Part shown: in pieces, positions 18,706 through 27,862 of the stretch | Numbering within the stretch: the first letter of the stretch is position 1 | Layout of the letters: every line of letters starts with the position of its first letter | NCBI RefSeq assembly: GCF_028649475.1 | Contig: NZ_JAQSIP010000002.1 | Coordinates: 620,001-684,000 of the forward strand | Origin: Curvibacter cyanobacteriorum | Lineage (GTDB): Bacteria; Pseudomonadota; Gammaproteobacteria; Burkholderiales; Burkholderiaceae_C | DNA length: 64,000 nucleotides | Direction: 5' to 3' | The notes under the pieces: model-generated | Told to the model about the DNA's origin: nothing | Database searches by the model: none | The model's input: the letters and a program-made list of their open reading frames with translations, nothing else | Position numbers and translations under genes: made by a program

Positions 18706-19710
18706 TCAGCCCTTGGCCAGCAGTTCCTTGAGTTTCAGGCGCTCGATCAGCTGGGTTTCGCGGCGGTAGACCTCGCTCACATAGCGCGCGTAGTCGGGGC
18801 CGTCCAGGTACATCAGGGGTGCATCGATGCGGTCGCAGGCGGTGGCAAATTCGGGGCTGGCCGCGGCTTGGCGGAAGGCGTCGCGCAGGCGCTTCTCAAT
18901 CGCCGGCTCCAGGCCCTTGGGGGCGCCAATGCCGTTGGGCGCGTCGACCACCACGTTGTAGCCCAGTTCTTTGAGGGTGGGGGCGTCAGGGAAGTCCTGG
19001 GTGCGCTTTTCGCCCCAGGTCGCCAGCAGGCGCAGCTTGCCGGCCTTGACATAGGAGGCCCACGAGGTGGAATCGGCCAGCGCATTGACCTGGCCGGCCA
19101 GCAGGTCCTGCAGCGCCGGGGCACCGCCCTTGTAGGGGATGTGGTTGAGCTGGATGCCCGCAGCCAGCGCAAATTCCTCCATGCCCACATGGGTGGCGCC
19201 GGCCACGCCCGCGCTGCCATAGGTCAGCTCGCCGGGCTTGGCCTTGGCGGCGGCGACAAACTCTTTGAGCGTCTTCCAGGGGGCATCGCTGTGCACCACG
19301 ATGCCAAAGGTCTGGCCCGAGGTGCGGGCTAGGTAGCTGAGGTCTTTGAGCGGGTCCAGCGCCACCGTGCCCAGTTGGGAGAAACGCGTCACCGAGATCG
19401 GGATCTGGCCGATGGTGTAGCCGTCCGGTTTGGCGGCGGCCATGGTGCGCAGCCCCAACATGCCGGCGGCGCCGGCCTTGTTGTCCACCACCACACTCTG
19501 GCCCAGTGCCTTGGCCGCGGCCGAGCACAGCGCGCGCATGGTCATGTCGGCGGTGCCGCCCGCGGGCCAGGGGCAGATGAAGGTGATCGGGCGCTCGGGG
19601 TAGCTGGTCTGCGCCTGACTGCCCAGGGGCAGGCCCAGGGCCAGGGTGCCCAGGCTTTTGGCGATGAATTGGCGACGGGTGTCGGGCAGGGCTGGCGTTG
19701 GCTGGCGCAT
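18706..19710 (-). CDS. Bug/TctC-family periplasmic binding protein, sugar-acid operon
   Basis: 334-residue Bug protein with a leader containing RRQFIAKSLGTLALGLPLGSQAQ, cleavage near residue 34. Family motifs are ITFICPWPAGGTADMTMRAL, VVVDNKAGAAGMLGLRTM, LTYGSAGVAGATHVGMEEF and IPYKGGAPALQDLLAG. It is the first gene of the operon leading into the dehydratase, semialdehyde dehydrogenase and aldolase, so it probably binds an aldarate. No TctA/TctB partner is present, so the membrane route is unknown. It is divergent from a LysR gene, with a LysR-type inverted repeat between the two. Confidence 0.9.
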   Translation of the reverse strand: MRQPTPALPDTRRQFIAKSLGTLALGLPLGSQAQTSYPERPITFICPWPAGGTADMTMRALCSAAAKALGQSVVVDNKAGAAGMLGLRTMAAAKPDGYTIGQIPISVTRFSQLGTVALDPLKDLSYLARTSGQTFGIVVHSDAPWKTLKEFVAAAKAKPGELTYGSAGVAGATHVGMEEFALAAGIQLNHIPYKGGAPALQDLLAGQVNALADSTSWASYVKAGKLRLLATWGEKRTQDFPDAPTLKELGYNVVVDAPNGIGAPKGLEPAIEKRLRDAFRQAAASPEFATACDRIDAPLMYLDGPDYARYVSEVYRRETQLIERLKLKELLAKG

Positions 19711-19808
19711 GGTTGTCTCCGCGTGGTGGCGAGGTTGTCGTTATGGGGCGAGCGGGCCTTGGGGGCCGGTCTGGGCGCGATTCTGGGCCGGCGTAACATA
19801 GCCGTCCA

Positions 19809-19831
19809 ATGAAGTTATGGACTGACTTCAT
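19809..19831. promoter_or_regulatory. LysR-type inverted repeat between divergent operons
   Basis: ATGAAGT at 19809-19815 and ACTTCAT at 19825-19831, a perfect 7-bp inverted repeat with a 9-bp spacer. It lies 27 bp before the LysR start and 98 bp before the Bug start. Size and placement suit a LysR recognition site; a further ATGAAG half-site lies 13 bp downstream. Confidence 0.65.
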
Positions 19832-19857
19832 AGCTTGTTTGACATGAAGATGCCGCC

Positions 19858-20844
19858 ATGACCCTTGCCGCCTCGTCGATTGACCGTGTTCTGCGCTCCA
19901 ACCTCAAGCTCAAGCACCTGCAACTGCTGGTGGCGCTGGACCAGTTTCGCCACCTGGGCCGGGCGTCGGAGTTCTTGTCGTTGACCCAGCCCGCGGTGTC
20001 CAAGACCCTGGCCGAGGTGGAGCGCCTGTTTGGCGTGGCGCTGTTCGTCCGTTCGACCCGGGGCACCGAGCCCACGGCCTATGGCCAGACCGTGGTACGG
20101 TTTGCGCGTTCGGTGCTGGCCGACTTTGACCGCACGCGCGACGAGATCGCCGCCGTGGCCAGCGGTGCGGCGGGGCGGGTGCGCGTGGGCGCCATGGTGG
20201 TGGCCACGCCGGTGTTGCTGTCGCAGGCCATGGCGCGGCTCAAGCAGCAGTCGCCACAGACCTCGGTGCTGGTGGAGGAGGGCGACCTGACGCGCCTGTT
20301 GCCGCCCTTGCGCCAGGGCGAGCTGGATGTGTTTGTGGGCCGGCTCGAGCCCGGCTATGCCGCGCCTGATCTGGAGACTGAGGCGCTCTACACCGAGCCC
20401 ATGTGCATCGTCTGCGGCCCGCGTCACCCGCTGGCGCGGCGCCGGCGCGTGGACTGGGCCGAACTGGCCGCCCAGCCCTGGGTCATGCCGCCGCCCTGGG
20501 CCTCGTCCCGCATCAAGCTCAACCAGATGTTCTACAAACACCGGCTCAACCCGCCGGTGGATGTGATCGAGAGTGCGTCCTTCCTGGTCACGCTGACCTG
20601 CCTGCGCGAGCACGGTGCCATGGGCTTCTGGGCCCAGTCGGTGGCCCGGCATTACCGCGACCAGGGCCTGGTGCGCGTGTTGCCCATCGAGGTGCCCATC
20701 GACCTGCCCCCCGTGGGCCTGATCACCGTGCGCGGCCGTTTGCGCACCCCGGCGGCGGAGCAGTTCATGGCGTGTTTGCGGCAGGTCAACACCGCTTTGC
20801 CTGATCGCTTGACCCCGCCTGCACCCGTTTTGCGCGAGGGCTGA
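19858..20844 (+). CDS. LysR-family regulator of the sugar-acid operon
   Basis: 328-residue LysR-type regulator. The N-terminal winged helix-turn-helix is LKHLQLLVALDQFRHLGRASEFLSLTQPAVSKTLAEVERLFGVALFVRSTRG, residues about 17-70, and resembles the GbpR/CbpR branch that controls sugar genes. The C-terminal substrate-binding domain is complete. It is transcribed away from the Bug-dehydratase-dehydrogenase-aldolase operon. The shared 147-bp intergenic region holds the ATGAAGT/ACTTCAT repeat, so it very likely controls that operon and itself. Confidence 0.9.
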   Translation: MTLAASSIDRVLRSNLKLKHLQLLVALDQFRHLGRASEFLSLTQPAVSKTLAEVERLFGVALFVRSTRGTEPTAYGQTVVRFARSVLADFDRTRDEIAAVASGAAGRVRVGAMVVATPVLLSQAMARLKQQSPQTSVLVEEGDLTRLLPPLRQGELDVFVGRLEPGYAAPDLETEALYTEPMCIVCGPRHPLARRRRVDWAELAAQPWVMPPPWASSRIKLNQMFYKHRLNPPVDVIESASFLVTLTCLREHGAMGFWAQSVARHYRDQGLVRVLPIEVPIDLPPVGLITVRGRLRTPAAEQFMACLRQVNTALPDRLTPPAPVLREG

Positions 20845-21074
20845 CGGTGGGGCCGTCTGCGGGGCGGGTCTGGCACGCCCAGCGCGTCTGCGGGACGGCT
20901 TTGAGGGGGCACCCGCGCCCGTGAGTGCATCCCGTCGCGGGGCTTACAGGGCACTACACTTGCTGCCTTGCCGTAACGTCAACAGCGCTTAGGTTTACAA
21001 ACCTGGGCCATTGACGCACCTCTGCTGCCGGGGCGACTCGCTTTGGCCTTTCGACTTCTTGCCCCGACTTGTCC

Positions 21075-24000
21075 ATGGACTTTCAGCACGCCTTATCCCT
21101 TAACCCTTTGGTTCCTGCCACGCGATTCAAGTTGCGGCTGTGGCGCGCTTTGAACGCTTGCTTTTTGCTGTGGCTGTTGGCTTGTGTGACCCCATTGGCC
21201 TGGGCCGACACCCTCCTCACCTATGCGGGCAGTCTCATTCCCAATGGCCTGGCCACCAACATCGGGGCCGGCGCCAGCGGCATGGCCGTGGACGCGGCGG
21301 GCTTGCTCTACGTGACCGATATCAGCAACCACACCGTTCGAAGGATCGACCCCGCAACGGGGCAAAGCACCGTGATCGCCGGTGCCGGGCGCAGTGGTTT
21401 CTCGGGGGATGGCGGGGCTGCCACCGATGCCATGCTCAATGCGCCCAGGGGGGTGGCAGTCGACAGCGCCGGCAATGTCTACATTGCGGACACTGGCAAC
21501 CACCGCATTCGCAAGATCAACACCAGTGGGGTGATCTCTACCTTCGCAGGCACGGGCGCGACTACTTTCGCGGGCGATGGCAATGCCGCGACGGCGGCCA
21601 ACTTCAGCGGTCCCCAAGGTGTGGCGGTCGACGGTGCGGGCAACGTGTTCATCGCCGACACCGGCAACCACCGCGTTCGCCAAGTCAGCGTGGGCGGCAC
21701 CGTCACCACCGTGGCGGGGATTGGCCAATCCGGTTACCTGGGAGACGACGTGGCGGCCACCACCACCAGCCTCAGCAGTCCCCGTGGCGTGGTGCTGGAT
21801 GGGACGGGTGCCTTCTACATCGTTGACGCCAGCAACCAGCGCATTCGCAAAGTCAGCACCGCAGGGATCATCACCACGGTGGCGGGCACTGGGACGGCCG
21901 GCTTTACTGGCGACGGCGGTGCGGCCACCAGTGCCAGCCTGCGCGCGCCAGCGGGCCTGGCCCTGGATGGCAGTGGCAATCTTTACATTTCCGACAGCAG
22001 CAACCACCGCATTCGCAAGGTCAGTGCCGGCGTGATCACAACCCTGGCAGGCACGGGGACCTTTGGTTTCGGCGGCGATGGCGGGGCGCCCGCCAGTGCC
22101 CAGATCAATTCTCCGCAGGGGGTGGCCGTGGACAGCACGGGGACCGTGTATGTGGCAGACACCAACAATGTCCGGGTGCGAAAAATCAGCGGGGGCCTGA
22201 TCTCCACACTGGCTGGCACCGGAAGCAACTCTTTTGGCGGTGACGGCAGCGATGCCTTGAGCGCGCAGTTCAGCACCATTCAGGGGGTGGCACGCGACAG
22301 CGCCGGCAATGTCTACATCTCGGACTCTGGCAGCCACCGGATTCGCAAGATCAGTCCCACCGGCCTGGCGTCCACCCTGGCGGGCACCGGTGTGGGAAAT
22401 TACAGCGGTGACAACGGCCCGGCCAGCAGTGCCCAGTTGAAGAGCCCGCAGGGCATCGCCCTGGATTCAGCTGGCAATCTGTACGTCGCCGACAGCAGCA
22501 ACCACCGCATCCGCAAAATTGACACGTCGGGAACCATCACCACCGTGGCAGGCAGCGGTTCATCTGGGTTTTCCGGGGATGGGGGGCCTGCAAACAGCGC
22601 CCAGTTGGATACCCCCTATGGTGTTTTGGTCGACAGCCAGGGCAACATCTTCATCGTGGACTCAGGCAACAATCGGATTCGCCAAGTGGACACCGCTGGC
22701 ACCATCACGACCTTGGCGGGCAGCGGTGGGACGGGCCTCGTCAATGGTGCTGCCGCCAGTGCCAAGTTCACCCTCCCCATAGGCCTGTCCATCGACAGTG
22801 CGGGCAGCCTGTACGTGGCCGACTTCGGCAACAACGTGATCCGCAAGGTGGCGGCTGGCATGGTCAGCACGGTGGTGGGCACGGGTTCCAACGGCTTCAG
22901 CGGCGACGGTGACGCGGCCACCAGCGCCAAGCTGAACTTTCCGCGCGGCACGGTCGTGGACGCTGCAAACAACCTTTACATTGCAGACACCGGCAACCAC
23001 CGGATTCGCAAGGTCGACAGCAACGGCGTGATCACCACCGTGGCGGGTTCCGGTACGCCGGGCTTCAGTGGCGACGGTGGCGCGCCCACCAGTGCCCAGC
23101 TCAGTTCTCCGTTCGGGCTGAGCCTCTTCGGTTCGATGGGCCTGTTGATCGTGGACAACGGCAATCGGCGGGTGCGCCTGCTGGCCTTTGCCGACCCACC
23201 TGGCGCACCGACCTCGGTGACGGCCACGGCGGGCAACGCCAGCGCCACGGTGTCGTTTGCCGCGCCGGCTGCCGACGGGGGCTCGGCCATCACCGGCTAC
23301 ACCGTGGTGTCCAGCCCGGCGGGCGGCACCGACAGCAATGCCGGCTCCACGGGCTTGAGCCATGCCATCACTGGCCTCACCAACGGCGTGAGCTACACCT
23401 TCACGGTCGTGGCCAGCAACCTGGCCGGGTCGGGGCCGGCGTCGTCGCCGTCGAACAGCGTGGTGCCGGGGGCGGCCCATGGGGCCTGCGGCGCAGCAGC
23501 CAATGTCAGCAGCCTGTTCATGCCCAGCAGCAACCTGTGCTCGGCGGGCAGTGCCAGCGCCGTGAGCAACAGCTCGCCCTGGCGCTGGAACTGCGTCGGC
23601 AGCAACGGCGGCAGCACCGCCATGTGCTCGGCGCCGGTGGGGCAAACGGTCTCTGGCACGGGCGCGTCGCGGGTCAGCGTCGCGGGCAGCAACTGGGTGG
23701 TGGACCAGGTGGGCACCACCAATGGCCAGCCCAACACCGCCGGGGCCATCCGCGTGACGGGGGACGCCAAATCCCCGCCCGACCCGGCCCCCGCGGGCTA
23801 TGTGTTCGCCCACGGCCTGTACGACTTCACGCTGACGGGCGGCACCGGGCCGGCCACCGTGGTCATCAACTACCCCACCGCCTTACCGGCCGGAACGGTG
23901 TACTGGAAGTACGGCAAGACCTCGCCCGCCGGGGCCGCGCGTTGGTACATCTTCCCGGGCGCTGTCATCAGCGAAGATCGCCTGTCCATCACCCTGACCC

Positions 24001-24209
24001 TCAGCGACGGGGCGCTGGGCGACGACGATGGCACGGTCAACGGCGTGATCACCGATCCGGGCGGCCCGGGCGTGCCCCTCAATGCCGCCACCGCGGTGCC
24101 CGCCTTGTCGCCGTGGGCCCTGGCGACCCTGGGCCTTTTGTTGATGCTGATGACCTGCGGCCTGCGTGGCGCTGGTGTGAGCCGCAGCGCTGACGTGGCT
24201 GGGCGCTGA
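21075..24209 (+). CDS. NHL-repeat surface protein with FN3 domain and probable IPTL-CTERM tail
   Basis: 1044-residue exported protein. A long signal peptide ends LLACVTPLAWA, near residue 44. Then come twelve NHL-type units of about 56 residues, each with GVAVD.AGN.YIAD.GNHRIRK and GDGG.A.SA elements, expected to form one or more beta-propellers (residues ~45-705). A fibronectin type III domain follows (PPGAPTSVTATAGNASATV, ~707-795), then a Cys-bearing segment, a domain resembling choice-of-anchor U, and a terminal PALSPWALATLGLLLMLMTCGLRG. That tail fits IPTL-CTERM, the sorting signal cut by exosortase XrtH; no exosortase is in this window. The ATG at 21075 is preferred to a TTG two codons upstream. 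Role: probably a cell-surface binding protein. Confidence 0.85.
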   Translation: MDFQHALSLNPLVPATRFKLRLWRALNACFLLWLLACVTPLAWADTLLTYAGSLIPNGLATNIGAGASGMAVDAAGLLYVTDISNHTVRRIDPATGQSTVIAGAGRSGFSGDGGAATDAMLNAPRGVAVDSAGNVYIADTGNHRIRKINTSGVISTFAGTGATTFAGDGNAATAANFSGPQGVAVDGAGNVFIADTGNHRVRQVSVGGTVTTVAGIGQSGYLGDDVAATTTSLSSPRGVVLDGTGAFYIVDASNQRIRKVSTAGIITTVAGTGTAGFTGDGGAATSASLRAPAGLALDGSGNLYISDSSNHRIRKVSAGVITTLAGTGTFGFGGDGGAPASAQINSPQGVAVDSTGTVYVADTNNVRVRKISGGLISTLAGTGSNSFGGDGSDALSAQFSTIQGVARDSAGNVYISDSGSHRIRKISPTGLASTLAGTGVGNYSGDNGPASSAQLKSPQGIALDSAGNLYVADSSNHRIRKIDTSGTITTVAGSGSSGFSGDGGPANSAQLDTPYGVLVDSQGNIFIVDSGNNRIRQVDTAGTITTLAGSGGTGLVNGAAASAKFTLPIGLSIDSAGSLYVADFGNNVIRKVAAGMVSTVVGTGSNGFSGDGDAATSAKLNFPRGTVVDAANNLYIADTGNHRIRKVDSNGVITTVAGSGTPGFSGDGGAPTSAQLSSPFGLSLFGSMGLLIVDNGNRRVRLLAFADPPGAPTSVTATAGNASATVSFAAPAADGGSAITGYTVVSSPAGGTDSNAGSTGLSHAITGLTNGVSYTFTVVASNLAGSGPASSPSNSVVPGAAHGACGAAANVSSLFMPSSNLCSAGSASAVSNSSPWRWNCVGSNGGSTAMCSAPVGQTVSGTGASRVSVAGSNWVVDQVGTTNGQPNTAGAIRVTGDAKSPPDPAPAGYVFAHGLYDFTLTGGTGPATVVINYPTALPAGTVYWKYGKTSPAGAARWYIFPGAVISEDRLSITLTLSDGALGDDDGTVNGVITDPGGPGVPLNAATAVPALSPWALATLGLLLMLMTCGLRGAGVSRSADVAGR

Positions 24210-24273
24210 TCACGCCTGCCGTGATGGCCAGTCCAGCAGCGCACCTGTCTGCGCCTGCCGCAGCCCGCCCCAA

Positions 24274-24303
24274 CCCGCGGGGCCTGGTGCCAGGCCCCGC
24301 GGG
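24274..24303. terminator. Strong 14-bp hairpin between convergent genes
   Basis: CCCGCGGGGCCTGG and CCAGGCCCCGCGGG form a perfect 14-bp stem around a 2-base loop. It ends one base before the stop of the convergent SUMF1-like gene and has no T-run. It is a probable bidirectional transcription stop or mRNA-end stabiliser. Confidence 0.55.
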
Positions 24304-24304
24304 C

Positions 24305-25003
24305 TCAAAGGTCGTAGGCGCAGCGCAGGCCGATGTAGACCACGTAGAAGTCAGCGGGCTTCCATTGCAGCGCCGTTGACTGCATTTGGGCAGGGCCGTA
24401 CCACCAGGACCCTCCCGCGGTCAGCGCGGTGTTGCCGTCCCGGTCGGCGAGCCACTCCCACGCATTCGCGCCCATGTCGTACAGGCCATTCACCCCGCGG
24501 CGTGTGGCGCCGACCGGCGCCAGGTTTGGCCAGGGATCGGCGCCGTTGGTGTTGGCGCCACTGGGGCTGTCGCCGGTGGGGTAGGGGTAGGTTCGACCAA
24601 GCACATAACCCGCTTGGCCAAGCTGTTCCGTGTAGGCGGCGCGGGTCCACTCGGTCCGTGTCGGCAGCCGTCCCCCGGCCCACCGGCAGAAGTCCTGGGC
24701 CTCGTGCCAGCTGACGTGCACCGCCGGGAGGTCCGAACTGGCACCCGGCACCCCAAACGGTTGCCGAAAGTGCCAGTCCTTTCTGCGCTGCCACCCGCCA
24801 TCCCATTCGTGGCCGCCGCCATTCGTCTCGGCGGCGGTCAGTCGGCCCGTGGCCCGGGTGAACTCGGCAAAGCGCGCGATGCTGACCTCGTGGCGGTCGA
24901 TCGCAAAGCCGTCGAGTCGCACTTTGTCATGGGCCAGGGCGGGCACCACCGTCAGGGCCCATGCCAGGCCAGCCATCAAAGATCGGTTCGCTGCAGTTCT
25001 CAT
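24305..25003 (-). CDS. Secreted formylglycine-generating-enzyme (SUMF1)-like protein
   Basis: 232-residue protein with a signal peptide (MRTAANRSLMAGLAWALTVVPALA) and a compact FGE-sulfatase/SUMF1 domain. Recognisable parts are GFAIDRHEVSIARFAEFTRATG, DLPAVHVSWHEAQDFCRWAGGRLPTRTEWTRAA, GLYDMGANAWEWLADRDG and GGSWWYG. The fold is shared by true formylglycine-generating enzymes and many proteins of unknown function. The paired active-site cysteines of FGE are not evident in the usual C-terminal place, where only GLRCAYDL is seen, so enzyme activity is doubtful. It ends against the NHL-repeat gene. The start is uncertain: an ATG at 25045 would add 14 residues. Confidence 0.75.
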   Translation of the reverse strand: MRTAANRSLMAGLAWALTVVPALAHDKVRLDGFAIDRHEVSIARFAEFTRATGRLTAAETNGGGHEWDGGWQRRKDWHFRQPFGVPGASSDLPAVHVSWHEAQDFCRWAGGRLPTRTEWTRAAYTEQLGQAGYVLGRTYPYPTGDSPSGANTNGADPWPNLAPVGATRRGVNGLYDMGANAWEWLADRDGNTALTAGGSWWYGPAQMQSTALQWKPADFYVVYIGLRCAYDL

Positions 25004-25414
25004 GCTCAAGCACGCTTCGTTGTGAGGGGCAGGGTCATTGCACATCGGCCGGGCTCGGACCCCGTGAGCACGCTCGGCCAGTCACATCAACATTTTGTTG
25101 AAAAGGGCAAAGCCCTGTGGGGGCGGGCAATTAGAGCCGTTGACGCGACCCAGCCCATCGAGGATTGGCGCTTGAGCCGAGGCACCACGCCGCAGCCAGT
25201 GCAGGCGGTACGACAAGTCGAAGCAACGAGGTCCCATGGTGGGTGTCAGCGGTTCTGATGGAGCTTCGTGTGGTGGACCCGGTTCAAGGAGTGATGTCGG
25301 CAGACGACCGTCTTGACTGTCACCTTGACGTCACTGGAGATTCGATGTCTGTCGTGATACTCCGCCCAGGCACGCCTGCCGTGGATGACGAACGCTGGGG
25401 TTGTTACTGATGTT

Positions 25415-25440
25415 TTTTACTTGCCGGTCGGCAGGTAAAA
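25415..25440. promoter_or_regulatory. TetR-type operator, site 1 (before the BVMO gene)
   Basis: 26-bp near-palindrome: left half TTTTACTTGCCG, centre GT, right half CGGCAGGTAAAA; the halves match as reverse complements in all but one pair. It lies 69 bp before the monooxygenase start and ends in a possible -10 (TAAAAT). It is the most symmetrical of seven related sites in 25-56 kb. The rest of the gap 25004-25509 contains no gene I can support. Confidence 0.8.
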
Positions 25441-25463
25441 TGGCATCATAGGAAGCAACACAG

Positions 25464-25481
25464 GAGGCCAATCAGGGCCTC
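25464..25481. other. Inverted repeat in the BVMO leader
   Basis: GAGGCC-AATCAG-GGCCTC between operator site 1 and the monooxygenase start. It would form a 6-bp stem in the 5' leader of the mRNA, followed by the CAGGAGACACACC ribosome-site region. Confidence 0.45.
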
Positions 25482-25509
25482 ATGGCATTTGTAAAACAGG
25501 AGACACACC

Positions 25510-27180
25510 ATGACTGCAGGCACCACTGCCGCCCCTTCGTCCCAGACAACCCAGGTTCAACAGCGCGATGTACTGATCGTCGGCGGCGGATTCGGCGGGA
25601 TGTATGCCGTGTACAAATTCAACAGCATGGGGATGCGCTTGCAGGCGTTTGAGTCGGGGGGCGATCTGGGGGGCGTCTGGTACTGGAACCGTTACCCAGG
25701 GGCTCGGGTGGATTTGCCCAGCATTGACTACAGTTTCTCCTTCTCGCGCGAGATTGAGCAAGAGTGGACCTGGTCTGAGCAGTATGCGGGTCAGCCCGAA
25801 CTGCTGAAGTACATCGACTTTGTGGCTACCCGCCTGGACCTGCGCCGTCATTACCAGTTCAACACCCGTGTGAACAGTGCGGTGTGGGATGAGGCTCGCC
25901 AAGTTTGGACGCTGAAAACGGCCCGTGGTGAGGTGTTCGAGGCCCCGTTCTGCATCATGGCCACGGGGCCGCTGTCGGTGCCCAAAAAGCCGGAGTTTGA
26001 TGGCCTGGAGAACTTCAAGGGCCGCGTTTTGCATGCCGCCCGCTGGCCCCATGAGCCGGTTGACTTTTCGGGCAAGCGGGTGGGGATTGTGGGCACCGGC
26101 TCCACGGGGATCCAGATCGTGCAGGAGGTCGGTCGACAGGCCGGTGAGACTTTTGTGTTCCAGCGCACGCCGAGTTTCACGATGCCGATGCGAAACGTAC
26201 CGCTTGACGCCGAGTACGTGGCTGAAGTGAAGCGCCATTACGCCGGTATCCGTGAAGTGGCCCGCAACAGTGCCATTGGCGGCTCGCGACCCACCTCCAC
26301 GCGGGCCTTCTTCACGGCGACGCCAGCCCAGCGCCAGTCGCTGCTTGAGGACTCCTGGAAGCAAGGGGGGCTCGCCATGTTGGGAACCTTTGGCGACTTG
26401 ATGACCAACGAAGAAGCCAATGAGCATGTGGCCAATTTCGTGCGCAAGAAGATCGGTGAGGTGGTGACGGACCCCGTGACGGCTGACAAGCTCACCCCGC
26501 GCGGCTACCCCATCTTTGCGCGACGTCCGTGCTTGGACACGGGCTACTACGAAACCTTCAATTTGCCGACCGTTCACCTGATGGATTGTCTGACCGACCC
26601 GATTGTGGAGGCCACCGAGAAGGGCATCCGCACCACCTCGGGAGAGACCGAACTCGACTACATCATCCTGGCCACGGGCTACGATGGCCTGACGGGCGCC
26701 CTGTTGTCGTTCGAGGTTCGTGGGCGTGAAGGCCGCACGGTGCAGGACAAGTGGAAGGACGGCCCGCGTTCGCACCTCGGGATCATGATGGAAGGCTTTC
26801 CCAACCTGTTCATGACCACGGGTCCCAATGGCCCGGCCGCGCTGGCCAACATCATTCGCATCAGCGAGAACGATGTCGACTGGATTGCCGACGCCATCAC
26901 TCACCTGCGCCAGAACCGGCTGGGCAGCATCGAGCCGACTTTGAAGTCCGAGAACGCCTGGATGGAGCTTGTCTACAACCTGGCTCGTCACTCGTTGCTC
27001 AACAAGGCCAAGACCTGGTACGTGGGCGCCAACGTTGAAGGTAAGCCCAAGGGGTTGAGCCAGTTTGTGGGCGGCTTTCTGAAGTACCGCGAGCATTGTG
27101 CGGCGGCAGCACAGAACGGCTACCAAGGGCATCGACTGGAACCGGCCGCACAGGCAGCGCTTGCGGCGTTGGCCGCGTGA
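25510..27180 (+). CDS. Baeyer-Villiger monooxygenase (cyclohexanone monooxygenase type)
   Basis: 556-residue class B flavin monooxygenase that inserts oxygen next to a ketone to give an ester or lactone, using FAD and NADPH. FAD motif GGGFGG is at residues 25-30. The Baeyer-Villiger fingerprint FxGxxxHxxxWP is exact (FKGRVLHAARWP, 169-180). The second Rossmann motif GTGSTG is near 195 and ATGYD near 388. Length and the WYWNRYPGARVD and YEFLTGYY-like (PCLDTGYYETFNLP) regions fit the cyclohexanone monooxygenase group. It is a single-gene unit with its own TetR-type operator and a downstream terminator. CAGGAGACA precedes the ATG. Presumed role is ring expansion of a cyclic ketone; the exact substrate cannot be told. 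Confidence 0.95.
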   Translation: MTAGTTAAPSSQTTQVQQRDVLIVGGGFGGMYAVYKFNSMGMRLQAFESGGDLGGVWYWNRYPGARVDLPSIDYSFSFSREIEQEWTWSEQYAGQPELLKYIDFVATRLDLRRHYQFNTRVNSAVWDEARQVWTLKTARGEVFEAPFCIMATGPLSVPKKPEFDGLENFKGRVLHAARWPHEPVDFSGKRVGIVGTGSTGIQIVQEVGRQAGETFVFQRTPSFTMPMRNVPLDAEYVAEVKRHYAGIREVARNSAIGGSRPTSTRAFFTATPAQRQSLLEDSWKQGGLAMLGTFGDLMTNEEANEHVANFVRKKIGEVVTDPVTADKLTPRGYPIFARRPCLDTGYYETFNLPTVHLMDCLTDPIVEATEKGIRTTSGETELDYIILATGYDGLTGALLSFEVRGREGRTVQDKWKDGPRSHLGIMMEGFPNLFMTTGPNGPAALANIIRISENDVDWIADAITHLRQNRLGSIEPTLKSENAWMELVYNLARHSLLNKAKTWYVGANVEGKPKGLSQFVGGFLKYREHCAAAAQNGYQGHRLEPAAQAALAALAA

Positions 27181-27185
27181 GCAGA

Positions 27186-27210
27186 GGGGCCCCGATGGGC
27201 CCCTTTTTTT
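27186..27210 (+). terminator. Rho-independent terminator of the BVMO gene
   Basis: GGGGCCC-CGAT-GGGCCCC hairpin followed by seven T, starting 5 bp after the monooxygenase stop. Confidence 0.88.
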
Positions 27211-27284
27211 GGGCGTGCAGCGCTCAGTGCTTTCCGCCTGGAGTGGTTCAAGACCACCCACCCCGCGGGGGTGGGCTGGCACGC

Positions 27285-27830
27285 TCACCGTGGCAGTGAG
27301 TTCAGCAAGGCGTAGATCGGATCGCTGCCGCAGAGCGAGCCGAGCGGTTGACGCACCGCGCCAAAGTGCTCCGCCTCTGTGACCTCAGTCGTCCCCAGAT
27401 CACGCAGCCAGTCATAGACCACGGTGCGCGCTGCAATGCGCCACTCCTGCCCTCGCTTTTCAAAGCGGTCCACGTAGCGGCCAGCAATGAAGATCTCCCG
27501 CGGCACACCTTGTGCATCGCGATCGCGCTGCAAGGCCAGGAAGTAAGTCTCCACGCCCGCCTGCTGTCCCGCCAAGGTGATCGACATGTTCGTGATGTTG
27601 TGGATGGAGCGCAGGCTGTCGCGGGCCAATTTCTGCAAAGCCCAATCAATGAAGCCGGTCGCGCTGCCCTGGTAGGGGCCATGGCGGTCGGTGGCATCGG
27701 GCCAGTAGGCGCTTCGCAAGGCCTGCTCGTCCTGTCGATCGATCCCTCGACAGTAGCGATTCATGCACTCGCGAATGGCTTCGCGATCCATCAGTTCGGT
27801 CAATTGCTGCTTGAACTCTTCAGATTGCAT
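27285..27830 (-). CDS. NTF2-like / SnoaL-like protein
   Basis: 181-residue protein of the NTF2-like superfamily (SnoaL-like subgroup). The N-terminal helix LTELMDREAIRECMNRYCRGIDRQDEQALRSAYWPDA and the sheet segments TNMSITLAGQQAGVETYFLALQ and AGRYVDRFEKRGQEWRIAARTVVYDW are typical. The fold includes isomerases, dehydratases and hydrolases acting on cyclic or polyketide-like compounds, and many members without known activity. His in HGPYQG and the Asp/Arg residues are candidate polar groups only. It is divergent from the SDR at 27911 and shares operator site 2, so it belongs to the regulon. Confidence 0.8.
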   Translation of the reverse strand: MQSEEFKQQLTELMDREAIRECMNRYCRGIDRQDEQALRSAYWPDATDRHGPYQGSATGFIDWALQKLARDSLRSIHNITNMSITLAGQQAGVETYFLALQRDRDAQGVPREIFIAGRYVDRFEKRGQEWRIAARTVVYDWLRDLGTTEVTEAEHFGAVRQPLGSLCGSDPIYALLNSLPR

Positions 27831-27862
27831 AGGGTATCTCCTTAGGAGTCATGACTATACAT

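Noticed and set aside
21339-23180. DNA tandem repeat of about 168 bp
   Set aside because: It is the codon-level trace of the NHL protein repeats; units differ too much in DNA to be called a separate repeat element.
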